Source: Rufibacter tibetensis (GTDB lineage Bacteria > Bacteroidota > Bacteroidia > Cytophagales > Hymenobacteraceae). Taken from it: a stretch of DNA of 64,000 nt. Location of the stretch: the NCBI RefSeq assembly GCF_001310085.1, contig NZ_CP012643.1, positions 4,098,001 to 4,162,000 of the forward strand, written 5' to 3'. Under the pieces are notes generated by a model. That model saw only the letters and a program-made list of their open reading frames with translations, made no database searches and was not told the DNA's origin. Shown in pieces: positions 55,102-63,533 of this stretch (positions are counted from its first letter, which is position 1; each line of letters begins with the position of its first letter). Made by a program: the position numbers and the translations under genes.

Positions 55102-55160
55102 ACCTCTGTAAAGCAAGCAGGCGCAACTTATCTGGTTGCGCCTGCTTGCTTTACAGAGGT
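55102..55160. other. Perfect 26-bp hairpin downstream of cphA
   Basis: Arms 55102-55127 and 55135-55160 are perfectly complementary, with a 7-base loop (TTATCTG). No T run follows on the plus strand, so it is unlike a simple terminator. It lies between the cphA stop and the next terminator. Confidence 0.7.
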
Positions 55161-55182
55161 GCGAAGTTCTAGACCTGATATA

Positions 55183-55225
55183 AAAAACAGCCCCAAAACA
55201 CCTGATGTGTTTTGGGGCTGTTTTT
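55183..55225. terminator. Bidirectional terminator between cphA and the coiled-coil gene
   Basis: Perfect 19-bp stem (55183-55201 with 55207-55225), 5-base loop, A-rich on the left arm start and T-rich on the right arm end. It serves the two convergent transcripts. Confidence 0.92.
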
Positions 55226-55246
55226 ACTAAAACTTGGTTAGTAAGA

Positions 55247-56188
55247 TTATTTCAGCATAAATGATGTAGTGCCAATCAAAAATCCGTCTGAGTAGATTTC
55301 TATAAGGTGCTTGCCTGTTTTGAAGGGGGTCCCTTTGGAGTAGATGAAAGAAACCTGCTGCTGGGTATTGTCAAAGATAATATCACGTTTGGCAGTGTAG
55401 AACTGTTCTTTGCCTTCAAACTCAAACGTGCCCGAACCGGTAGCCAGGTTGTACAACGCAGAACCATCGGGCTCAATCAGGCGCATCAAAATCTCTTTAT
55501 TTTCTTTAGGAGCAACTTCATTTTTGCCTAATCTAAAAGTAAGCTTGATTCTGTCTACTTGCTTAGCTTTGTATTCCTCCTCCTCGTCTTCTTTTTCTTT
55601 GCCTTTTGTGTTGATGATGGTCACAGAGATATTCTGGGCATCTAACTTTGAGGCAAGGTTAATTTTCTCTTCCAGCTCCTTATTGTTAGTGGCCAGGGAA
55701 GTGATGGAGTCTGACAACTTGTTTTGAGTGGTTTTCAGACCTTTTACTTCGGTGAAAAGCTCTTCGTTGTTCTCCTGCAGTTTAGCTACTTCTTCGTCTT
55801 TTTTCCGGAGGGCCAATTCCAAGTTCTGGGCACGCTGCTGGAATCTTCTTTGGTCAGCTACGGTGAAAGAGCTGTTTCTGAACGACCTAAGCTGGGCCAG
55901 ATCTGCGTTGATGGCAGCAATTCTGGTCTCAAGTGAATCATTGGTAAGTCCCATGGCACTTAACTCAGAGCTCTGGCGCTCGTAATCTGCTTTCAAGGTC
56001 TCGTACACTTTGATTTGGTTTTCCAACTCCGTGTTCTTGACCTTGATGATTTCTTTCTGCTCCTCATTTTCCTGAGATTTCTGCTGCTGCATGTAAATAA
56101 GGATACCGTTAATGCTGAGCAGCACAATTATGAGGCCTACTACTAACAATTTGCGGTTGCTATCCTTTTCGGGTGTTTCAGTCGCCAT
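55247..56188 (-). CDS. Membrane-anchored coiled-coil protein of unknown function
   Basis: A 313-residue protein. A short N-terminal cytoplasmic tail is followed by one membrane helix (about residues 13-32), then a long coiled coil (about 33-180) rich in Glu, Gln, Lys and Leu (for example LRKKDEEVAKLQENNEELF). The C-terminal 120 residues look globular and beta-rich (VDRIKLTFRLGKNEVAPKENK, then FIYSKGTPFKTGKHLIEIYSDGFLIG). I do not recognise a named family. The shape suggests a periplasm-facing structural or scaffold protein, which is inference. It begins 105 bp from the divergent methyltransferase gene. Confidence 0.65.
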   Translation of the reverse strand: MATETPEKDSNRKLLVVGLIIVLLSINGILIYMQQQKSQENEEQKEIIKVKNTELENQIKVYETLKADYERQSSELSAMGLTNDSLETRIAAINADLAQLRSFRNSSFTVADQRRFQQRAQNLELALRKKDEEVAKLQENNEELFTEVKGLKTTQNKLSDSITSLATNNKELEEKINLASKLDAQNISVTIINTKGKEKEDEEEEYKAKQVDRIKLTFRLGKNEVAPKENKEILMRLIEPDGSALYNLATGSGTFEFEGKEQFYTAKRDIIFDNTQQQVSFIYSKGTPFKTGKHLIEIYSDGFLIGTTSFMLK

Positions 56189-56293
56189 AGCGGAAAGGGT
56201 GGTTTAGTGTTGTATTAGACAATACCTATTCTTACAAAAATACGCTTCTATCTATCCTTTGCAAATAACAGGGTAAAATACTTACTTATTACT

Positions 56294-56911
56294 ATGAATG
56301 AAAAAGTCAAATTAGATCAGGAGTACTGGGAGCAAAGATACCGTCAAAACCGCACAGAATGGGATGTTGGGGAAATAACCCCTCCAATAAAGTCCTATAT
56401 TGACCAACTAACGGACAAGAACCTCAGGATTCTTGTTCCGGGGGGAGGGAACGGCTACGAAGCAGAATACCTGTTCCAAAAAGGCTTTACAAACGTGTAC
56501 CTGCTGGACTTTGCCGAAGCTCCCTTACAGAACTTCAAAAACCGGGTTCCTGCATTTCCTGAAGAGCACTTGCTGCACCAGGACTTCTTTACTTTAACGC
56601 CAAACCAATATGATCTGGTATTGGAACAAACCTTCTTTTGTGCCTTGCCCAGAGAACTGCGTTCTGCTTTCGCCCGCCAGGTGCATGACATCTTAACCCC
56701 GAACGGAAAGTTAGTGGGGCTTCTTTTTTCAGAGGAGTTCACCAACCCTGGTCCACCTTTTGGAGGCACGGCTATGGAGTACCAGGCCTATTTTGAGCCC
56801 TACTTCCAGTTTCATGTTTTTGAAGAAAGTCAAACTTCCATTAAGCCGCGGGCAGCAAGAGAACTGTTTATGATCCTGGAACGCCGGGACAAGCCACAGT
56901 TTATCGCGTAG
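56294..56911 (+). CDS. TPMT-family SAM-dependent methyltransferase
   Basis: A 205-residue protein. It reads EYWEQRYRQNRTEWDVGEITPPIKSYI, then LRILVPGGGNGYEAEYL (SAM motif I), VYLLDFAEAPLQNF, YDLVLEQTFFCALPRELR and KLVGLLFSEEF. This is the layout of the thiopurine-S-methyltransferase family in bacteria, which methylates small thiol- or selenium/tellurium-type compounds. Real substrate unknown. ATG at 56294; it is followed by 181 bp without a gene before kdsA. Confidence 0.88.
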   Translation: MNEKVKLDQEYWEQRYRQNRTEWDVGEITPPIKSYIDQLTDKNLRILVPGGGNGYEAEYLFQKGFTNVYLLDFAEAPLQNFKNRVPAFPEEHLLHQDFFTLTPNQYDLVLEQTFFCALPRELRSAFARQVHDILTPNGKLVGLLFSEEFTNPGPPFGGTAMEYQAYFEPYFQFHVFEESQTSIKPRAARELFMILERRDKPQFIA

Positions 56912-57092
56912 AATTCTGTACTTTTGACCCCGAAGATAAGCTAAGATGAAAGGCACTTCTGCCATAAATCATTACAGCTTATTTTTAATGGACTTTTGAA
57001 AAATTAGGGCTATAACCCGAACCAATATTCTGGAATCCACTATAACTATGAACCTAACAGAGGTTTATTTACTTAGACTTTAATAATTACAG

Positions 57093-57914
57093 ATGAATAT
57101 TAATCTTCCTAAATTACAGCATACTTCTTCTGGAAACTTCTTTCTGATGGCAGGGCCTTGTGCCATAGAAGGAGAGGACATGGCTTTGGAAATAGCCGAA
57201 GAACTGGTGCGTATTTCTGATCGCCTGCAAATTCCATTAATTTTTAAAGGTTCTTACCGCAAAGCCAACCGCTCCAGAAAAGACTCCTTCACCGGTATTG
57301 GTGATGAAAAAGCCTTAAGAATTTTGGCCAAGGTGAGCGAAACTTTTGGCATACCTACTGTAACTGACATTCATGAATCGCATGAGGCTGCCATGGCTGC
57401 TGAATTTGTGGATGTGTTGCAGATTCCAGCGTTCCTGTGCCGCCAGACAGATCTTTTGATTGCCGCTGCGGAGACTGGTAAAGTAGTGAACATCAAAAAA
57501 GGACAGTTCCTGTCTGGGGAGTCAATGAAGTTCGCGGTTGAGAAAGTAAAAGAATCTGGAAACAACAATGTAATTCTGACCGACCGTGGAAATTCCTTTG
57601 GGTATTCTGATCTGGTAGTGGACTTCCGGAACATTCCGGTCATGCGCGAAAACCAAGTACCCGTGGTCATGGACGTGACGCACTCCCTGCAACAGCCAAA
57701 CCAATCTTCTGGAGTAACAGGTGGCCGTCCAGCCCTGATTGAGACTATCGCTAAAGCCGCCATTGCAGTAGGTGCTGATGGGTTGTTTATTGAAACGCAC
57801 CCAGATCCTAAATCAGCCAGATCAGACGGAGCCAATATGCTACAACTAGATCAACTGGAAGGCCTAATGAGAAGATTAATCAGAATAAGGGAAGCCGTTA
57901 GGTTTGAAGCATAA
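57093..57914 (+). CDS. kdsA: 3-deoxy-8-phosphooctulonate synthase (KDO-8-phosphate synthase)
   Basis: A 273-residue enzyme of normal length. FFLMAGPCAIEGEDMALEIA (about residue 16), FKGSYRKANRSRKDSFTGIG, VDVLQIPAFLCRQTDLL, VMDVTHSLQQPNQSSGVTGG and LFIETHPDPKSARSDGANML are the KdsA signature. It joins phosphoenolpyruvate and arabinose-5-phosphate to form KDO-8-phosphate, the first step of KDO for lipid A/LPS, in the cytoplasm. No other kds genes are in the window. A strong terminator follows the stop. Confidence 0.96.
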   Translation: MNINLPKLQHTSSGNFFLMAGPCAIEGEDMALEIAEELVRISDRLQIPLIFKGSYRKANRSRKDSFTGIGDEKALRILAKVSETFGIPTVTDIHESHEAAMAAEFVDVLQIPAFLCRQTDLLIAAAETGKVVNIKKGQFLSGESMKFAVEKVKESGNNNVILTDRGNSFGYSDLVVDFRNIPVMRENQVPVVMDVTHSLQQPNQSSGVTGGRPALIETIAKAAIAVGADGLFIETHPDPKSARSDGANMLQLDQLEGLMRRLIRIREAVRFEA

Positions 57915-57958
57915 AATGATTAGGGCCTGTTTTGGTAAAAACAGGCCCTAATCATTTT
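57913..57958. terminator. Bidirectional terminator after kdsA
   Basis: Perfect 21-bp stem (57913-57933 with 57938-57958), 4-base loop, A/T-rich at its base. It overlaps the kdsA stop codon end and faces the convergent methyltransferase gene. Confidence 0.9.
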
Positions 57959-57988
57959 CAATGGTTCCTGACAAAAACAGCTCTTTGC

Positions 57989-58759
57989 TTAGAATCGAAG
58001 GGTGAAGTGTTGCTTGGGTTGGTTATTACGGAAGAAAACCAATCCCATATAGAACAAGTCAACGGTAAGCAGCACCTGTGGGTGCTGCTTAATTTTTTTC
58101 CAGGCCTGCGTCATTTCCCCTGACCAATAGATGTCATCTAAAATAAAAACGCTTTTCTCGTGTGCTTTTGCCAAACATAGCTCAAAGTACCGAAGCGTAG
58201 GCTCATAGCGGTGGTTACCGTCAAAGAACACAAAGTCTACCTTGTTAAGGGTATTTAAGGTCTGGGTTAAGGTCTGATCCAAGTTGCCTTCTACCAACGT
58301 TACGTTTTCTAAACTCAGCTTCTTGAGGTTCTTGCAGGCTTCACCTGCTATGGCAGGGCATCCTTCAAACGTATAAAGTTGGGAAGAGGTCCGGGCCAAG
58401 CCCAGGTAGCCAGTGGTAAGCCCAAGTGAGGTACCAAGTTCTAAGATGGTGTCAGACTTGAAATGGTTGGCTAACCTGAACAGCAGTTGTCCCAATCGGG
58501 CCGGTTTAGCAGCAGTACGGGCAATGTCTGAGACTCTCCTTTGTTTGGTAGTACCAACATGCGAACCCGCCCCAAAATCGGTGACTTCCAGCAAAGTGTG
58601 GTTCTGTAGTAATTCTTCCCGAAGAGATTCTACCGTGTCATACGCCGGGAAGTGGCCCTCATGATGGATGATATGGCAATAAAGGTTAAAGACAAAAGGG
58701 GAGTGCAGTCCATGCGCATTCCCTGAACGCCACCAGAAGGAGGCGTACCTGTAGATCAT
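57989..58759 (-). CDS. Class I SAM-dependent methyltransferase (O-methyltransferase-like)
   Basis: A 256-residue protein from the ATG at 58759 (a TTG at 58774 is in frame but unlikely). It has DTILELGTSLGLTTGYLGLA (SAM motif I), LYTFEGCPAIAGEACKNL, VDFVFFDGNHRYEPTLRYFE (the acidic metal/catalytic DxNH stretch) and SVFILDDIYWSGEMTQAWKKI. This is a cation-dependent O-methyltransferase-like arrangement common in Bacteroidota. The N-terminal YASFWWRSGNAHGLHSPFVFNLY is typical of the group. Substrate unknown. It ends the minus-strand pair that begins with apaG. Confidence 0.82.
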   Translation of the reverse strand: MIYRYASFWWRSGNAHGLHSPFVFNLYCHIIHHEGHFPAYDTVESLREELLQNHTLLEVTDFGAGSHVGTTKQRRVSDIARTAAKPARLGQLLFRLANHFKSDTILELGTSLGLTTGYLGLARTSSQLYTFEGCPAIAGEACKNLKKLSLENVTLVEGNLDQTLTQTLNTLNKVDFVFFDGNHRYEPTLRYFELCLAKAHEKSVFILDDIYWSGEMTQAWKKIKQHPQVLLTVDLFYMGLVFFRNNQPKQHFTLRF

Positions 58760-58788
58760 GGCGGCGTGCTGCAAAGCCTAAAGCGGAA

Positions 58789-59175
58789 TTAGTTGAGTTT
58801 ATAAGGAATTATAAGCGTGAACTCAGGAATGGTCACGTGAAATTGACGGCCGTCTACCAGACGCTCCATCAGGTAAGTACCTGCCATTTTACCAATGCTG
58901 GTTTTGAGGTTACAGCCCGAGACGTACTGGTGGCTTTCACCGGGTTCCAGCACAGGTTGTTGGCCTACCACACCTTCACCTTCCACCTCACGTATCTCGT
59001 TATTAGAATCAAAGATATGCCAGTGACGACGTAGTAACTTTACCGTGAATTCGCTGTTGTTCTGGATAGTGATCTTATAAGCGAAGACAAAGTGCTGTTG
59101 AGCCGGACTAGAATAGTCAGGGAGGTAATTTGTCGTGACGTTGACAGTGACTCCTTGGGTTGTTTTCGTATCCAT
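58789..59175 (-). CDS. apaG: ApaG-domain protein
   Basis: A 128-residue protein of normal length. VTVNVTTNYLPDYSSPAQQHFVFAYKI, LLRRHWHIFDSNNEIREVEGEGVVGQQPVL, GESHQYVSGCNLKTSIGKM and the GTY-(x)-M end are the ApaG/DUF525 signature. The fold is fibronectin-like; in Salmonella the protein was linked to cobalt resistance and magnesium efflux, but its molecular role is not settled. The ATG at 59175 precedes the convergent-looking methyltransferase by 29 bp on the same strand, so the two are probably one transcript. Confidence 0.9.
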   Translation of the reverse strand: MDTKTTQGVTVNVTTNYLPDYSSPAQQHFVFAYKITIQNNSEFTVKLLRRHWHIFDSNNEIREVEGEGVVGQQPVLEPGESHQYVSGCNLKTSIGKMAGTYLMERLVDGRQFHVTIPEFTLIIPYKLN

Positions 59176-59282
59176 GCGTGCCTTAATTTGGTATAAATGG
59201 AACAGGCTTTCTGGCTTTTAAGTTTGACCAGCCGGATTCTAAAGTAAAAATACGCTAAAAACCTTTAACTGATACCTCTCAT

Positions 59283-59945
59283 ATGCAGGTAAAAATAGAA
59301 AACAGTTGGCAACAAGTGCTTCAGGGCGAATTTGAAAAGCCTTATTTCCAGAACCTAATCTCTTTTGTAAAAGAGGAGTACACCTCCACAGAAGTTTATC
59401 CGCCTGGGCGCCAGATTTTTCATGCCTTTGACGAATGTCCTTTTGATAAGGTGCGTGTCGTGATTCTAGGGCAAGACCCGTACCATGGACTAGGCCAGGC
59501 GAATGGATTAGCTTTCTCCGTAGCGGAAGGAATGCGAACGCCACCTTCTTTGCTTAACATATTTAAAGAAATAGAGGCAGATTTAGGAAAACCAATCCCA
59601 AGGTCAGGTAACCTGGAGCGGTGGGCAGAGCAGGGGGTACTTCTGCTGAACGCTACGTTAACTGTACGAGCACACCAGGCAGGTTCGCATCAGAAAAAGG
59701 GATGGGAGGAGTTTACCGACGCAGTTATCAAGAAGGTCTCAGATGAAAAAGAGCATGTGGTATTTCTGTTATGGGGTGCCTACGCTCAGAAGAAAGGTTT
59801 GATTATAGATGATAAAAAGCATCTAGTTTTAAAAGCGGCTCACCCTTCTCCGTTTGCTGCAGATAAAGGGTTCTTCGGAACACGGCACTTCAGCAAGACA
59901 AATGTTTATCTGCGGGAGCACGGTTTGCCTGAGATAAACTGGTAA
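59283..59945 (+). CDS. ung: Uracil-DNA glycosylase (family 1)
   Basis: A 220-residue enzyme. VVILGQDPYHGLGQANGLAF carries the catalytic Asp65, VLLLNATLTVRAHQAGSH is the uracil-binding stretch, and AHPSPFAADKGFFG supplies the catalytic His187 and the DNA-intercalating loop. It removes uracil from DNA in the first step of base-excision repair. ATG at 59283, 107 bp from the divergent apaG start. A strong terminator follows the gene. Confidence 0.96.
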   Translation: MQVKIENSWQQVLQGEFEKPYFQNLISFVKEEYTSTEVYPPGRQIFHAFDECPFDKVRVVILGQDPYHGLGQANGLAFSVAEGMRTPPSLLNIFKEIEADLGKPIPRSGNLERWAEQGVLLLNATLTVRAHQAGSHQKKGWEEFTDAVIKKVSDEKEHVVFLLWGAYAQKKGLIIDDKKHLVLKAAHPSPFAADKGFFGTRHFSKTNVYLREHGLPEINW

Positions 59946-60014
59946 GAGTGATGTGGTTTGAGTATTCTTTTAGAAGAACTTGCCTAAAACAGGAAGTGAG
60001 CAAGTTTATCAAAA

Positions 60015-60052
60015 CAGAAAACGCCGGCTGTTGTGGCAGCCGGCGTTTTCTG
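60015..60052. terminator. Bidirectional terminator between ung and lepB
   Basis: Perfect 16-bp stem (60015-60030 with 60037-60052), 6-base loop, GC-rich centre with A and T runs at the base. It faces both convergent genes. Confidence 0.92.
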
Positions 60053-60099
60053 TAATTGGTGTTTAGAGTCTGGTTTTTTTATAACCAAGAAAAGAGGTG

Positions 60100-61206
60100 C
60101 TATTCAATGCCCTTAAAAATACGGCTCCACCTGATTTTGTTAAAGAGCGACTCCGTAGGGTTAGCTGACATCCAAATCAATACTGCCTTGCCCACTATGT
60201 GATCTTCGGGAACGAAACCCCAGTAACGTGAGTCTTCAGAGTTATGGCGGTTGTCGCCCATCATCCAGTAGTAGTCCTGCTTGAAGGTGTACCGTTTAAT
60301 GGGTTGGCCATTGATCAAAATTTGATCATCTGAAACCACCACTTCAGTTTCTTTGTACCCTTCATATTTTCTGATTACCATTTCATAGAAAGGAATGGTC
60401 AGGGCATTGATATCAACCGTCATTCCTTCTTTAGGAATGACGAAAGGTCCGAAGTTGTCTTTGTTGTTAGGGTACATGGAGGGTTTAAAAGGGAAAACCT
60501 CCGCTCTTACAGACCCGATGCTGTCTTTGTACAAGACCACCTCTTTGATGAAGTCATATCCCTTCAGTTTTGCAGCAGTAGCAGGGGTAGTGTTAATCAC
60601 ATATCCAATACCACCAAAAGCTTCCTGTACATCTGTGATGTCGTTATCTTTGAAAAACTTCTCATTAATTGGGGTAGTGGTCAGAAGGCCATAAGCATAC
60701 TGAACTCTTTCAGGCTCCGGAACAAGTTTATCATTGATGTACACCTGCATGTCCCGCATCTGAATTTTATCTCCCGCTATGCCAATGCAGCGCTTGATGT
60801 AGTTCATTCTAAGGTCAGTGGGGTGTTGGGTATCTGCGGGCCAATTGAATACCACCACGTCATTGTTCTTCACGGTAGTAAAACCAGGAAGTCGGTGAGA
60901 ATCCAGCTGGATGGCATCTGAATAGGAAGGAATGTTGGTGCCCCAGATGGTTTGGTGGGTAAGCGGTACCTGCAGGGGCGTGATAGGCGTTCGCGGACCA
61001 TAATGAAGTTTGCTTACAAAAAGATAGTCTCCCACCAACAGGGATTTCTCCATAGAAGGGGTAGGGATGGTATAAGCCTCAAAGGTGGCCCACCTGATCA
61101 AAGTGGCTGCTACTACGGCAAAAAGAATGGCGTCACCCCATTCCCTGAAAAAGCCTTTTTTTGGTTTGGGCTTGGTTTCTTTCTTAGTCCAAAAACGGAT
61201 GCTCAT
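60100..61206 (-). CDS. lepB: Signal peptidase I
   Basis: A 368-residue protein with one N-terminal membrane helix (about residues 25-45). The catalytic serine is Ser51 in PTPSMEKSLLVGDYLFVSK and the general-base lysine is Lys138 in YIKRCIGIAGD; GDNRHNSEDSRYWGFVPED is box E. Between boxes there is a long insert (about 155-290) typical of the large Bacteroidota form. It cuts signal peptides from exported proteins at the outer face of the inner membrane. ATG at 61206, 10 bp after dapB; it ends the parA-parB-DUF5683-dapB-lepB run. Confidence 0.95.
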   Translation of the reverse strand: MSIRFWTKKETKPKPKKGFFREWGDAILFAVVAATLIRWATFEAYTIPTPSMEKSLLVGDYLFVSKLHYGPRTPITPLQVPLTHQTIWGTNIPSYSDAIQLDSHRLPGFTTVKNNDVVVFNWPADTQHPTDLRMNYIKRCIGIAGDKIQMRDMQVYINDKLVPEPERVQYAYGLLTTTPINEKFFKDNDITDVQEAFGGIGYVINTTPATAAKLKGYDFIKEVVLYKDSIGSVRAEVFPFKPSMYPNNKDNFGPFVIPKEGMTVDINALTIPFYEMVIRKYEGYKETEVVVSDDQILINGQPIKRYTFKQDYYWMMGDNRHNSEDSRYWGFVPEDHIVGKAVLIWMSANPTESLFNKIRWSRIFKGIE

Positions 61207-61216
61207 GTACTCAGGT

Positions 61217-61933
61217 TTAAAGTTGTAGCAGGTCGTTCATGCCGTAAATGCCTTGACGACCAGGTAACCATTCAGCCGCCAGAAGAGCACCGGACGCGAA
61301 TCCTTCTCTGCTGTGAGCAATATGGTTAAGCTCAAAGGTATCGTTTTCTGAGGTGTATTGCACAATGTGCGTTCCTACAACTTCGCCTTCTCGTTCAGAT
61401 ACTACGCCCAAAAGTTCAGGTTCAGGTGACACGTCATTAATCCAACCATGTTTTTGAGGAAAGTGCTTTAAAATGCCGTCGGCAATGGAGAGAGCAGTGC
61501 CGCTGGGTTTATCCAGTTTGTGCACGTGGTGGATCTCTTTCACTTGCACACTGTACTCGGGGTACTGTTGCATTTTCTGGGCCACGTACTCATTGAAATG
61601 GAAGAAAAGGTTTACCCCCACGCTAAAGTTGGAGGCATAAAACAGAGAACCCTTTAGTTCCTCGCATTTCTCCTGAATAAAGGGCAGGTGCTGCAACCAA
61701 CCGGTGGTGCCTACTACTACGGGAATGTTTTTTTCAAAACAGGTCAGAATATTACCCATAGCCGCATCTGGGCTGGTGAATTCAATGGCCACATCTACCT
61801 GCTCAGCAGTATAGGAGGCTAACTTGTCAGCATCATCTACGATGAGGGCACCCACAATTTCATGGCCTTTGGCTAACGCCAGCCTTTCAATGGTATGTCC
61901 CATCTTGCCGTACCCAATGAGTAAAATGCGCAT
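61217..61933 (-). CDS. dapB: 4-hydroxy-tetrahydrodipicolinate reductase
   Basis: A 238-residue enzyme of the short Bacteroidota form. MRILLIGYGKMGHTIERLAL is the nucleotide-binding start, VAIEFTSPDAAMGNI and VVGTTGW the substrate-region motifs, and KLDKPSGTALSIADGIL the catalytic lysine stretch. It reduces hydroxytetrahydrodipicolinate in the lysine/diaminopimelate route, giving DAP for peptidoglycan. It follows the DUF5683 gene by 4 bp. Confidence 0.94.
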   Translation of the reverse strand: MRILLIGYGKMGHTIERLALAKGHEIVGALIVDDADKLASYTAEQVDVAIEFTSPDAAMGNILTCFEKNIPVVVGTTGWLQHLPFIQEKCEELKGSLFYASNFSVGVNLFFHFNEYVAQKMQQYPEYSVQVKEIHHVHKLDKPSGTALSIADGILKHFPQKHGWINDVSPEPELLGVVSEREGEVVGTHIVQYTSENDTFELNHIAHSREGFASGALLAAEWLPGRQGIYGMNDLLQL

Positions 61934-61937
61934 AATG

Positions 61938-62588
61938 TTATTTAAGATTTAATTGGAAAGATAAACCAGCCGAATAAGAGGGGGTACCGGCGAGAGGCTG
62001 TAGATTAGGTTTTAATTGCAAAGAAAGATCATCACTCACATCAAAGGCTCTCAGGTGGGCATCTACGTGCGCTTCCATGATGTTAAGCCCCCATGCTACC
62101 ACTCCCAAAATGATGTCCAGGTCACGGTACTTCCGGTAAAAGTCCCTTGAGCGACGCAAGTTGATAGTGCCTTGGTCATTGGCCCGGGAAGCTCCATAGA
62201 TTTGATCCTCCACGTACGGATCTACCGTTTTAGTATCACCGTCCAGCCTGGTTCTTAAGGCTGAGGCAAAATTTTGGTATTGGCGGTTGTTGTCATAGAT
62301 GAAAAACCCAATTACGGCACCGGTGGCGTACACCAACGGAATTTTCCAGTAGCTCTTATTATAGGCTTGCCCTAAACCAGGCAAAACGGCTGAATAGAAA
62401 GCAGCTTTGGCAGGGCGGCTCCATTCTCTGAAAGGCTTCCATTTAGAGGTATCAGCTGCTTGCACAGTTGAAGCCGGGGTAGGCACCTGCACAGAATCTG
62501 GACCAGCGGTAACCACTTGCCCCATACTGGTAAAGCTGGTGCTTAAAGAAATTCCAAGAAAGAGAAACAAGGCCGCGACCTGCCGCAT
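61938..62588 (-). CDS. DUF5683 membrane protein
   Basis: A 216-residue protein with a signal-like N-terminus (MRQVAALFLFLGISLSTSFTSMG). The core has SRPAKAAFYSAVLPGLGQAYNKSYWKIPLVYATGA and RRSRDFYRKYRDLDIILGVVAWGLNIMEAHVDAHLRAFDVSDDLSL, the signature of DUF5683. About two or three membrane segments lie in residues 60-100 and 150-175. The family occurs between parB and dapB in many Bacteroidota, as here; its role is unknown. One base separates it from the parB stop. Confidence 0.85.
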   Translation of the reverse strand: MRQVAALFLFLGISLSTSFTSMGQVVTAGPDSVQVPTPASTVQAADTSKWKPFREWSRPAKAAFYSAVLPGLGQAYNKSYWKIPLVYATGAVIGFFIYDNNRQYQNFASALRTRLDGDTKTVDPYVEDQIYGASRANDQGTINLRRSRDFYRKYRDLDIILGVVAWGLNIMEAHVDAHLRAFDVSDDLSLQLKPNLQPLAGTPSYSAGLSFQLNLK

Positions 62589-62589
62589 G

Positions 62590-63510
62590 TTAGGCGTAGT
62601 TTAAGATTTCCAGAATTCGGTTCAGCTCATCTACTGACACAAACGGGATCTTGATTTCCCCTTTGCCCTCAGGAGAGGCCTTCACGTGAATCCGGGTACC
62701 GAAATAAGAAGACAGCCTTGATTCTACGCGTTTTACTTCGTTTTCTAACGGATGAAGATCAAGTTTGGTCTGTGGGTCTGGCTTTTTGTTTGCCAAGTTG
62801 ATGTTGCGCACCAATTCCTCCACCTTGCGCACCGACAACTCTTCGTTCACAATCTTGCGGTATACCTCCAGCTGCTTCTCCACGTCATCAATGTTGATGA
62901 CGGCACGGGCATGGCCCATAGAAATAAGATTGTCCCTGATGCCAATCTGAATATCAGGCGGTAACTTAAGCAGACGCAGGTAATTGGTTACCGTGGTGCG
63001 TTTCTTGCCCACACGCTCGCCTAATTCCTCTTGCTTCAAATTACACTCAGAAAGAAGACGCTGGTAACTTAAGGCAATCTCTATGGCGTTGAGGTTTTCC
63101 CGCTGGATGTTCTCTATCAGAGCCATTTCCAGCATCTGCTGGTCATCGGCTTTCCGGATGTAGGCAGGAATGGTGTCCAGACCGGCAAGCTTGGCTGCTT
63201 GGTACCGGCGCTCCCCTGAAATCAGCTGATAGGCATCAGCACTTAACTGGCGTACTGTGATAGGCTGAATGATGCCCTGAATACGAATAGACTCAGCCAA
63301 TTCTTCCAGTGCCACCTGATCAAAATGGGTACGCGGCTGGAAAGGGTTGGTCTCAATCTGGGTTAAGCTTATATCTGCGATGGTATTGACAGCGGTTAAA
63401 GTGGTGGGAGAAACAGGGGTTTCAGATTTGCGATCATATTGCCCCGTGATTAATGCATTGAGGCCTCTTCCAAGGCCTCCTGGTTTTTTTTTGGCTGAAT
63501 TATCAGACAT
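62590..63510 (-). CDS. parB: Chromosome-partitioning protein ParB (Spo0J)
   Basis: A 306-residue protein. The N-terminal CTPase/ParB domain has ISLTQIETNPFQPRTHFDQVALEELAESI and LISGERRYQAAKLAG. ALIENIQRENLNAIE is the clamp-forming region. The helix-turn-helix LKQEELGERVGKKRTTVTNYLRLLKLP reads parS DNA. It loads on parS sites near the origin and works with ParA to move the origin regions. The N-terminal KPGGLGRGLNALI motif interacts with ParA. parA lies 23 bp upstream. Confidence 0.96.
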   Translation of the reverse strand: MSDNSAKKKPGGLGRGLNALITGQYDRKSETPVSPTTLTAVNTIADISLTQIETNPFQPRTHFDQVALEELAESIRIQGIIQPITVRQLSADAYQLISGERRYQAAKLAGLDTIPAYIRKADDQQMLEMALIENIQRENLNAIEIALSYQRLLSECNLKQEELGERVGKKRTTVTNYLRLLKLPPDIQIGIRDNLISMGHARAVINIDDVEKQLEVYRKIVNEELSVRKVEELVRNINLANKKPDPQTKLDLHPLENEVKRVESRLSSYFGTRIHVKASPEGKGEIKIPFVSVDELNRILEILNYA

Positions 63511-63533
63511 GTACTTTGTTTAAGCTAAAGGTA

